Origin: Raffaelea ambrosiae
Lineage: Eukaryota; Ascomycota; Sordariomycetes; Ophiostomatales; Ophiostomataceae
DNA length: 64,000 nt
Assembly (NCBI GenBank): GCA_002778195.1
Contig: PCDI01000010.1
Coordinates: 186,001 to 250,000 of the forward strand
Direction of reading: 5' to 3'
Under the pieces are notes generated by a model. The model saw nothing but the letters and a program-made list of their open reading frames with translations. It was not told the origin of the DNA and did not search any database. Position 1 is the stretch's first letter, and the number at the start of each line of letters is the position of its first letter. The position numbers were made by a program, and so were the translations under genes. Shown one piece after another: positions 35,000 to 45,014 of the stretch.

Positions 35000-36700
35000 G
35001 TTACTTTTAAAAAGATGAAGCTCTTACCCACCGCTTTTATTCGCGGAATACTTACGTAAAGCCGTATAAACTCTTTAGTTCGGCTTTAGTAGTCGATAAG
35101 CTTTAACGACACCTTTTATAACGTCGTTAACGTAACGATTGAGTCGTTCGCTATTTTTAAACGCGGGGCTTAGCTTTTCTTCTTTCGGAGTTCGACCCGC
35201 GTAATAAACTTTAGTAAAACGATGTTAACTTCTACTCTCGTATTAAAGTTAACGATAGTTTGGTGTTTTTGGTCGGTTTTTATCACGGTTAAGCTATATA
35301 GTCGTACGCCGATCTTTGCTTTAACGAGCGCTTCCTTCTTCGGTTAAACAAAAGCGTTTACGCGTTTTTTATTTTCTTTTTCAACTTAGCGTCGGGTTTT
35401 GATACACTCTTAACCTCTTAGACTTTCGTAGGGTTAATTTTCGACTTTGTGTATTTTAGTACGATGTACCCTTTCTCTTCGTAGTTATAACACGTAATAC
35501 TTAACTTTTTATTTATTTTCTCTTTAAACTTCTCTCCCCTTTTCTTCTTTAAGCCGTCTTTAAAGCGCGGGTTACTTACGCTTTTAAAAGTGTTTTACTA
35601 TCTCTTTTTTAAGTTACTTCGCGGCTTTTCGTTTTTTAACTTTTTCTTTTTTACGTATTACTTTTAATAATTCTTTATACGAGTAATAAAAGTATTAAAA
35701 TCAGTGAATTAATAATTAAAGTTAACGATTAACGATTATTATAAGTTTTTTTATAGTTTAAAATAAAAAGTCTCTTTTTAATAGTGTTTAAAAAAAGCTT
35801 TTATTTTTAACTTAAAAAATCGAAGGTAAAAGAGAAATTCAGTTAAGCTTTAGTTTTCGTTTTAAGCCGCTTTTTAATATTACTAATAAGTAATTAACGA
35901 CGGGTTTTCGCTTTTAAAGGAGAGCGTTATCGTTTATTTTTTAAAATAGGTTTAAAACCTCTTCACTCGTTAAATTTCCTCTTTTAAACTTAAGTTGGTT
36001 AAATATTACTTTCATTAGTTTTAAAAAGTAGTGTTGAATTAAGATAAAGCTATTAGTACGCGCTTTTTAAAGTCGTAAAAACGTTGTAAAGCGGCTTTAA
36101 AAACGTCTTTCACCGCTTTTACCCACGTATTTCGTTATATAAAAGTAAACTTATTTATAAACTTATTAAAGAACGGAATCTTTACGTCGACTTCGTCGTC
36201 GTAGTTATCGTCGTTATAGTTTTTACTCTCGTTAACTCTTAAACTAAGCGTTAATAAATAAATTATACTACGAGGAGTTAGCTCGCGGTAGTTTTTAATG
36301 TTCGCTCGCGTTTCATTATACGCGCCCGTTAACCTCGAAACATTTTCCGCTATTAATATTTAAACCGCTTAAAGTTATAAGGTTTATTACTTAGTTCGTA
36401 AAAGCTCGGCTTTAATGTTACGAATCTATTTAACGAATATTAGTCGCTCCTTCGCTTATTCGAGCTCGCGGCGGGCTCGAGCCGCGACGAGTTCGTCGTC
36501 TTCGACGGCCCTTTAAACCAGCGTGTCTACGAGCAGCGTTTCGTTGTCGGGTTAATCGCTCGCTTCGGCCGCTCTTTCTTCGATGTTAGGGAGTGCGGTC
36601 GTTATTAGTAGGGGGTTTTTATTAGCGGCCGTTGCCGCCGTTTGCTCTCGTTCTTACTATCTCGTGCTTGGTGTTATCTTCTTTAATTTTTTAAATAACC
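35000..36700 (-). pseudogene. Element C gag/protease relic
   Basis: The frame is destroyed, but a CCHC knuckle survives at 35451-35492, reading CYNYEEKGYIVLKY. The second, third and fourth ligands are all Tyr, in the exact CX2CX4HX4C spacing. Boundaries are approximate. Confidence 0.55.
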
Positions 36701-36708
36701 TTGAGTGA

Positions 36709-36717
36709 AAGATTTAG
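36709..36717 (-). promoter_or_regulatory. Element C primer-binding site, complementary to its own LTR
   Basis: Three bases inside the 5' LTR edge, the minus strand reads CTAAATCTT. The LTR contains AAGATTTAG in element orientation (complement of 28815-28823 and of 36808-36816), a 9/9 match. I saw no tRNA 3'-end complement, so self-priming is inferred. Confidence 0.6.
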
Positions 36718-36720
36718 AAA

Positions 36721-36878
36721 TGTTAGGGTGGTACTTATAGTTAGGTAGAGGATTGTAAAAGATAGAGGTATCTTATTAACGAAGGTAGGATTTCGTAAAT
36801 TATACAACTAAATCTTATCCCCCTTTTTCAAAAGGGTGAAAGGCCTTCGTTATATCGAGGGCTTTTAAAGGGCTTTGT
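36721..36878 (-). repeat. Element C right (5') LTR, first part
   Basis: 158 bp from TGTTAGGG up to the B insertion. It ends in the tttgt that is duplicated at 55446-55450. Confidence 0.9.
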
Positions 36879-37357
36879 TATTACGACTCGCGTCACCGCC
36901 CTCAATCAAAGCACCGCCATTAACCGCGGGCGGAACTACGAAAACGGTTAAAGAAAGTAAAAAGACATATCACGTAACTTATCACGTAGCGAAACCACGA
37001 AAGCGGTTAAAAAAAGCAGAAAAGCATATCACGTAACCTATTACGCAGAATCACTAGGGATTAGTGATAATTAGTGATAATTAATGATAATTATTAATCC
37101 CGATTACGAAGCAGTGATCACCTTAAATAGATAAAAAAGCAGGCTCGCTCCTTTAAGCAAACAAATAAAAAGAGTTAAACTCTTTAATAGTCAATTTAAG
37201 TATTCAAAATAAACCCGAATAACCTTAACAACTTTCGAACATCTACTCGCACGCACGAAGAAGATCGCTTTTAATATTATAAACCCCAAGCCTTAACTAT
37301 TCTATCAACATAAACCCCTACGCAGGTTTATCACTTAAAAACCCGGTATTCGTTACA
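36879..37357 (+). repeat. Element B 5' LTR
   Basis: 479 bp, starting TATTACGACTCG (TGTTAC before a G-to-A change) and ending CGTTACA. It differs from the 3' LTR by transitions only in the parts I compared. Its AGTAGTCAA 9-mer has become AATAGTCAA. Confidence 0.93.
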
Positions 37358-37359
37358 TT

Positions 37360-37368
37360 TTAACTACT
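37360..37368 (+). promoter_or_regulatory. Element B primer-binding site, near-complement of its own LTR
   Basis: Two bases inside the LTR the sequence is TTAACTACT. The 3' LTR holds AGTAGTCAA (55274-55282), whose complement is TTGACTACT, differing by one G-to-A transition. Before RIP the match would be 9/9. Confidence 0.55.
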
Positions 37369-37439
37369 TTTATTTAAAAACAAGTCGACGCTACCTCTTT
37401 ATACAATATAAAAAGCAACCATAGCTTCCAACACTCTTA

Positions 37440-39382
37440 CCTTCTCAACTATCGAAATAAGCAGCAACACGGCTACAAGCGCCGTTGCAATAATTCAAAC
37501 CCATTAGTAAAAAATCATAGCCTTAAAAGGTATAATCGACCAACTTTAAACTTAAGTGTTAATAATAGGAATTAAAAAAGAAGCCTTTAAAATAAATAAA
37601 CCCAAAGCATTCGACGACACTAAAAAAACGTTATAAAACTTCTTAACACAGCTCCGTGTTTATATACGCTATTATAAAGACTAGTTTAAGCTTTACGCCG
37701 TTAAAGTCCAGTTCGCAGCTAATCGGTTAAAAGAAAGCGCACTAAAATGGTTCGAACCACGCTTACGCAACTTCTTAAAAAACTCAAACCTAAACAACCA
37801 AAACAACGAGACGTAAAAACTATTTAATAACTATTACAACTTTAAAATAACGATTAAAAAAGCCTTCGAAAGCCTCGATGAAGAAAGAACGGCCAAACGA
37901 GCCCTCTTTCGCCTCTATCAAAAGGGATCCGTATCCGAATATACGGCCCGCTTCCAATAAATCGCCTCGCGATTAAACTAAGAAGACGAACCCCTAATGT
38001 CGCAATTCTACTAAAAACTCAAAAACGTTATAAAAAACGAACTTATTAAGCATAACCGACTAAGCGAGGTCTTTGAATATATTACTATAGTCGTACGAAT
38101 TAACAACCGTTTTTACGAACGACGTATAAAAAAAGAGTAAAAACGGTATAAAGAATAAATTAACGCTCCTTTACACGTTAACTTCGAAAAAAAAAAAACC
38201 AACGCTTATAAACCAATTAATAGTACGAAGACCCTATAAAATTAAACGCTACAAAGCACCAAAAACCCAAAGAGAAGTGCTTTAACTACGAATAATAAAG
38301 ACACTACGCTTAAAACTATAAACAACCCAAAAAACTATAACAGTTAGTGCTCAAACAACAAATTAACGCAGCCATCGTCTTAAAAGTTAAAGACATCAGC
38401 TTAAAAGTAAAAAACCCCAAACACGTATCACTCAACTAAACCGCGTATTAAAAAGACGACTACCTTATTTATAAATCCGAGAAAGACGAAGTAGGATAAT
38501 ACCCAAGAAAGCTTAAGCGTAGAAACAGACCCGCTATCGTATACCGCTATAACGAGTACAAAGCAGGTTACGTACGAAAATATCTATTAACCGCGTACAA
38601 ACGAAACCACTCTAAACCCTTAAAGTGTAAACTTCGAAGCGAAAGAGCCTATAAGGGCTTCCACGAAGCAATATAAAACAAAGATTTACACTAACACTAT
38701 TAAGTTTACCACTCGAAGTGAATAAAAGAAAACAATATACTTACATTAAAAAACGAATATAAGAAATATAATTATTAAAAACGAAAAAATAACGTCGTAC
38801 ACTACCGCAAAACGTATAAAAGACGAATAATCGCTATAACTCAACACCTTCCCTTAACTAAATAAAAAAAAGAACTCGCTTATACTTTACGATAAAAAAA
38901 GGGAGTGCTTCACTACGTTAAACAACATATAACCTTAACATTAAACACTAACATTACGACTTTCTCCATCTTCGAAGTAACGCTTATATAAATAGCGTCG
39001 AAGTACCGACAAAAAAGCGTACCCGCGTTAAAGGAAGGAGACGACCCTCGAGTCGACCTTAAAAACCCTCGATATAAAGAAGTTATATAAGTATCGTACG
39101 TTACCGACTAATGTTAAACCCACTTTAAAAAAAAAGTAGCTTAAAGAGTTTATTTAAAACGCTACTAAAAACGACTAATCGAGACCCCGTTTTAAAACGA
39201 TGAATTAAAACATTAACAAGTCGTATAAACCAATTTAAACGAATTTTACGCAATGTTAAAACTAAAAGAAGAATACTTAGTAGCTTATATAAAGAAACTA
39301 AACGATTGAATCCGTTGCTCGAACTCAGAGTACCGCGTTTACGTATAAGTTAAAATCCTTAACTAGTATAAAAGACTGTAAT
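37440..39382 (+). pseudogene. Element B gag/protease relic
   Basis: A retrotransposon gag pattern is readable from about 37600: FDDT, then KLYAVKVQFAANRLKESALKW and LFRLYQKGSVSEYTARFQ across stops. A knuckle at 38278-38319 reads CFNYE**RHYA*NY, with the second and fourth Cys changed to Tyr and His kept. The segment is cut by the insertion of A2 after 39382. Confidence 0.75.
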
Positions 39383-39658
39383 TGTCACGGACCGCCGTGC
39401 CGGAGCCCCACCCTGCTTGCTTATTGTCTGTCTGCTCGTATACTAGCTGGTAGACCTAGCTGATCCCCCCTGAGATTACTGCCGCTTGTCACCGCTATCG
39501 TAGATAGTTCTTTGAGCCGCATCTGCCTCCTAAACGTAGCTCCTTGAGCTACGTCTTCGTCTACAACCTGACCCCTACCTGCACCTCTGTAGAAGACTAG
39601 CTATCCTAAATATACTACATCTCGTCCCTGCCTACCTGTCTGCCTACCGGCCGTGACA
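39383..39658 (+). repeat. A2 5' LTR
   Basis: 276 bp. A perfect hairpin ACGTAGCTC-ctt-GAGCTACGT lies at 39534-39554 (LTR positions 152-172). Its second arm is complementary to the primer site at 39661. Confidence 0.95.
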
Positions 39659-39660
39659 TT

Positions 39661-39669
39661 ACGTAGCTC
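39661..39669 (+). promoter_or_regulatory. A2 primer-binding site, complementary to its own LTR
   Basis: ACGTAGCTC lies two bases after the LTR and is exactly complementary to GAGCTACGT at 39546-39554 in the LTR. The same 9-mer is in the same place in A3 (53302-53310). It fits a self-primed element of the Tf1/sushi kind. Confidence 0.65.
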
Positions 39670-39690
39670 CTTCCCATAGGTGCCGACGAG

Positions 39691-41112
39691 ATGCCTACGA
39701 TCCCGGAACCCCCTGCTATGCCCTTCGACTCGGAAGACTTCGCTAATTCGATAGCCGCCGATCCCAGGGCTTGGATAGCTTACTTCTAAGCCACTTACGA
39801 ACTTCTTCGCTAGCAAGACGAAGAATTAACTACCGCCCGCACCGAACTTATCGCCGTTAATAGCCGCCTCGAGGAGAGCCGCTACTCTGTTAAAGGCCTG
39901 ACTGAGCAACTACTCGACGCGCGTATAAACCTCGAGCACCTCCGCCGTTTATAAGCCCCGACTGTACCTGCCCCCTCGTTTGCTTCCCCCCTGCCCTCGT
40001 CCACTGACGCCGGCGAAGGTCGAACTTTGGTACCGCATCCTCCGACTCCTCCCGAACCTCCTTCGATCACCCGTTTTGAAAAGCTACTCGACCTTGATAA
40101 GTTCGACGGTACTCGCTCGGACCTCCGCCGCTTCAAACAAGCCGTACGAGACAAACTAACTGTTAACGCTAATCGCTTCCCTACTCTCGTCTCTCGCTTG
40201 GTTTATACAACGGGCCGCTTAATAAGCGCGGCTTACGCGTAAATTCTCCCGTACTGCTGGAACGATTACGAGGTACTCCGCGATTATTATGACATCTTGG
40301 AAATCCTTGATTGAGCGTTCGAAAACCCCGACCTAGTCCAAAATTCCCGTTAGAAACTGCTCCGCTACCGCTAAACGAATAAAGACTTTAACACCTTTTT
40401 TGCTGAATTCTAACGGCTTGCTATGGAAGCCGAAATACCCGACGAACAGCTTCGAACCATCTTGGAAGATGCTATTTCCCGTGAGCTGTACCAACACTAG
40501 ATTTATGCTAATGCTCCTACACCGGACTATTACAGCTTTGTAACGTTACTACAATCTCTAGACAACCACCGCCTCCGCTTAGACGCTCGAGGCTCCCTCC
40601 GACGCCCCCCCGCTGCGGACACCGCTTTTGCTCGTACTCCCCAAGCGCTTATCACGACGCCAACTCCCTCGCTCCCTACCCCGTTCGCCAAGAAGCCTGA
40701 CGCCGCTCCGCTTCTCGACCCGATGAACCTATCTCACCAACGCCGCGACACCACCCGCCGAAACCGTAGCGAGTGTTATCGTTACGGGTCGAAAGATCAT
40801 TTTGTAGCCGCTTGCTCGTACCCTAACACCCGCGACCCTCGTGCGCCTAGCCTTCGTAACGCCGGCGTCCCTAGCCCTACCACCTCGTCTTGACACTCCT
40901 CTAACGGCTGCCGTCACCACTCGCGTGGCCGCCGCTCCCACCGCTCTTCCGACTCCCGTTCCCCTCAACAACTGTCGGGGGAAGGGGTGCGCTTAGATTA
41001 AGTCGTGTGTTAAGCCCGCTCCTCAACGCACCCTATACCGTCGTTCGAATCTCCTTAGCCGCTGCTTATGGACTTTCTATCGAGGAAGAATATAATCAAC
41101 GCTCTAACCTGA
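39691..41112 (+). pseudogene. A2 gag
   Basis: The frame starts at ATG 39691 (MPTIPEPP) and would run 473 codons to the tandem TGA TGA at 41110-41115. A3 has the same length. It includes a coiled-coil-like segment (ARTELIAVNSRLEESRYSV), the capsid-like part (KFDGTRSDLRRFKQAVRDKL) and a knuckle near 40767 reading CYRYGSKDHFVAAC, with only the second Cys changed to Tyr. There are at least eight internal TAG/TAA/TGA codons, most explainable as W-to-stop or Q-to-stop changes. Confidence 0.85.
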
Positions 41113-44100
41113 TGATCCTACCCGCCGAGCTAATGGCGAAGGACTAGCCTGCCCTCTTAACGTATGCTTTAACCGACTACGGCGTTAAAGGAAAAGCTTT
41201 TATTGACGTTGACTGAGCCTCCCGCCACCACCTACCTTTACACCGTTTACGTAACCCGTTTAATATCGAAGTGTTTGATGAGAGAGCTACTAAAGCCGGC
41301 AAGTGCGAGTACTACGTACGCGCCGGTTTGAAAATCAAAGACCACCACCAAAANAACGTTTTNTTTTTCGTTACTCAACTANCGNACTATCCTATCGTGT
41401 TAGGAATGCCTTGGTTAAAGTAACACGACCCGACTGTTCGCTTCGCTAAACACTCAATCACCTTCGATAACGAGTACTGCCGCACCAACTACAATGTTCC
41501 GTCCTGCTCTGAAAAAGTCCGCGCCTTACACACTATTCCAAAGAAGAGCCGCTCGGTACATTAAGACTAACGCTCGTTAGCCCTTCGCTATATAAACATC
41601 GCCCCGATTTCGAAGGAAGGGGCTACCACTTACGCTCGTCGAAAATCCTACCGGTTTTACACCACTACCCTAAACACCTTAAACCAACTTCTAAGCGCTC
41701 CGAAAGCCGGGCCGCCACCCCTTGTTCTACCGCCGAAGATTGTCAACTTCGCCGACGTCTTCTCCCCTCAAGAAGCTAATAAGCTGCCTCCGCATCGCCC
41801 GATGAACCACCATATTGCGTTAAAAAAGGGCGCTATGCTGCCGTACGGCCCTCTTTACTCCATGTCGCGGGAAGAGCTCCGCGCGCTACGAGAATGGTTG
41901 GATGAGAATCTTCGAAAAGGATTCATTCAGCCGAGTTCGTCCCCTGTCGCCTCCCCTATCCTGTTTGTGAAGAAGAGCGACGGTAGCCTACGCTTTTGCG
42001 TCGACTACCGCGCTTTGAACGCCGTTACTATTAAAGACCGATACCCGCTGCCCTTAATTAGGGAGACCTTAAATAACCTATCCGGGATGAGATACTATAG
42101 TAAGATAGATATCGTCTCCGCCTTCAACGAGCTCCGCGTTAAAGAAGGAGAAGAGTACTTAAACGCATTTCGCACTCGATTTAGCCTGTTTGAGAGCTTA
42201 GTTATGCCATTCGGGCTCACCGGCGCCCCGTCAACCTTTTAACGTTATATCAACGCCTCCTTACGAGAACTCTTAAACTTAATCTGCACTACATACCTAG
42301 ATGACATCCTGATCTATAGCCGGACCCGTGAAGAACACACGGAACATGTCCGCGCCGTCCTAACACGCTTACGCGAAGCTGGCTTATACGCCAAGGCCTC
42401 TAAATGCGAATTTTACTATACCGAGACTAAATTCCTAGGCCTGATCATCGGCCGCGACGGCATTCGCATGAACCCAGCCAAGACACAGACGATTCGAGAC
42501 TGGCCCGCCCCAACCTGCTTAACCGACGTTCAAGCCTTCTTAGGCTTTGCTAACTTTTACCGCCGCTTCATCGCCGACTTCTCTAAGATCACTACACCGC
42601 TAACCCGCTTAACTAAAAAAGATACTCCCTTCGCGTGGGATACCGCTTACTCTAACGCATTCGAACTATTGAAATCCCGCTTTACAACCGCCTTTGTTTT
42701 AGCCCATTTCGAATGGAAAAAGGACGTGATTTTAGAGACTGACTCTTCCGACTACGTCTTCGCTAGCGTCATGTCCCAGTACGGTGACGACGGCGTCCTA
42801 CACCTTATCGCTTTTTACTCGAAAAAGCTCACCGCCACGAAATGTAACTACGAGATTTACGACAAAGAGTTGCTCGCTATTATTCGCTGTTTTAAAGAGT
42901 AGCGCCCTGAGTTGGAGGGGGCTCCCTCACCTATCAAAGTCTTAACCGACCACCGAAACTTAGAATACTTTACTTTTACGAAGCTGCTTAACCGCCGCTA
43001 AGCCCGCTGGTCCGAGTTTTTATCCCGCTTCAACTTCCAGATCCACTACCGCCCCGAAAAGCAAGGTGTTAAGCTTGACTCTTTAACACGAAGATTAGGA
43101 GATCTCCTTAAGGAGGGGGATACACGCTTCTTGTACTAGAGTTAGACGGTCTTAAAACGGCAAAACCTCGCTTCAAACCTCCGATTCCACGCACTGCTCC
43201 TGCCCCTTAACCTATACGACCTGTTTCGACAAGCGTACGAAGCCGACCCGATCCCTCGTCAAGCTTTAAAAGCCCTAGCCGACTTAGAGACGCACCGCTT
43301 GCTCACTTTAACCCTCGCGGAGTGTACTAACCGCTACGAATACTTATACGTACGAGACCGGATGTACGTCTTTGATTACGACGACTTAAAAGTTAACCTG
43401 CTTCGCCGCTATCACGACTACCCGGCTTCGAGCCACCCCGGCCGCTCTAAGACATATGAATTATTATCCCGCGAGTACTATTAGCCCAGCATAGCCCGCT
43501 ACGTTGCTCGTTGGGTGAGGAAGTGTTATACCTATCGCAGGGCCGCCCCGTTTCGAAACGGTTAGAAAGGACTTTTACACCCTTTGCCCGTTCCTAATCG
43601 AGCTTAACGTAATATCTTTATAAACTTTATTACGCACCTGCTTAAAAGCCACGGCTACGACGCTATCATGGTTGTGGTCGACCGGTTGACTAAGATGCGC
43701 CACCTAATCCTTTGCCACGGAACCTGTAGCGCAGAGGACGCTGCTCACCTATACCTGAACCACGTCTGGAAGCTTCACGGCCTGCTTACGACGATCGTGT
43801 CGAACCGAGAAACACAATTCGCTGCAGAATTCTAGCGTAGCCTTGCTCGCTTGCTAAAGATTACGCCCGCCCTGTCTACGGCACACCATCCCGAGACCGA
43901 CGGTTAAACGGAAAGAATCAACTCCGTTCTAGAACAATACCTCCGCGCTTACGTGGCCTACTTACAAGATGATTGGGACGTATGGTTACCGCTAGCCGAG
44001 TTCGCCGATAACGCTCACCACTCCGAAACTACCGGCTTNTCCCCGTTTTACGCCAACTACGGCTTCGAGCCCCGGTTGGGTTTCGAGCCCATCGAAGACC

Positions 44101-44425
44101 TGCCCGACACACCGCAATCCCGAGATGCTGCCCGCTTCGCTGCCCGTATGAAGAAGATNACCGAGTTAACNCGAAACGAGATGGCCGCCGCGCAAAACCG
44201 CTACGAAGAGCAAGCCAACCGGCACCAACAGCCCCCTCGCTTATTTAAGGAAGGCGAGTACGTTTGGTTAAACGCTCGCACCCTGACTACCGCCCGCCCG
44301 ACGAAGAAGTTAAACTAGAAAAACCTCGGCCCGTATCGTATTTTTAAGGTTGTTAGCCCGTATGCTTGCAAGTTAGACCTGCCCGCCTCTATCCGAGTCC
44401 ACCCCGTCTTCCACGTCTCCCGCCT
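41007..44425 (+). pseudogene. A2 pol, end hidden by gap
   Basis: The -1 frame relative to gag carries protease (mutated near 41170), RT (KKSDGSLRFCVDYRALNAV, YLDDIL), RNase H (LETDSSDYV, YEIYDKELLAI), integrase (zinc finger near 43430, core with HHPETDG near 43888), then the integrase C-terminal part up to the gap. Open stretches of 60-146 codons remain (41802-42242, 42468-42902, 43953-44318). The start is approximate because gag and pol overlap. Confidence 0.85.
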
Positions 44426-44870
44426 NNNNNNNNNNNNNNNNNNNNNNNNNNNNNNNNNNNNNNNNNNNNNNNNNNNNNNNNNNNNNNNNNNNNNNNNNNN
44501 NNNNNNNNNNNNNNNNNNNNNNNNNNNNNNNNNNNNNNNNNNNNNNNNNNNNNNNNNNNNNNNNNNNNNNNNNNNNNNNNNNNNNNNNNNNNNNNNNNNN
44601 NNNNNNNNNNNNNNNNNNNNNNNNNNNNNNNNNNNNNNNNNNNNNNNNNNNNNNNNNNNNNNNNNNNNNNNNNNNNNNNNNNNNNNNNNNNNNNNNNNNN
44701 NNNNNNNNNNNNNNNNNNNNNNNNNNNNNNNNNNNNNNNNNNNNNNNNNNNNNNNNNNNNNNNNNNNNNNNNNNNNNNNNNNNNNNNNNNNNNNNNNNNN
44801 NNNNNNNNNNNNNNNNNNNNNNNNNNNNNNNNNNNNNNNNNNNNNNNNNNNNNNNNNNNNNNNNNNNNNN
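44426..44870. other. Assembly gap (445 N) inside A2
   Basis: By alignment to A1 and A3 it hides the last about 270 bp of pol, the polypurine tract and the first about 130 bp of the 3' LTR, which should start near 44739. Confidence 0.9.
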
Positions 44871-45014
44871 AGCCGCATCTGCCTCCTGAACGTAGCTCCT
44901 TGAGCTACGTTTTCGTTTACAACCTGACCCCTACCTGCACCTTTGTAGAAGACTAGCTATCCTAAATATACTGCATCTCGTCCCTGCCTACCTGTCTGCC
45001 TGCCGGCCGTGATA
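44871..45014 (+). repeat. A2 3' LTR, visible part
   Basis: The last 144 bp of the LTR, including the hairpin. The terminal GACA has become GATA. Confidence 0.93.

Larger units (their letters stand above)
39383..45014 (+). mobile_element. Ty3/gypsy chromovirus-like element A2, TSD gtaat
   Basis: The element is 5632 bp from TGTCACGG to the end of the 3' LTR (GTGATA, from GTGACA). The duplication gtaat is at 39378-39382 and 45015-45019. Both LTRs, primer site, gag and pol are in place, and a 445-N gap covers the pol end and the start of the 3' LTR. The total length matches A3 (5628 bp), so the gap is correctly sized. It is the best preserved copy: the RT catalytic box is intact (YLDDIL at about 42295), yet gag and pol still carry many stops. 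Confidence 0.95.
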
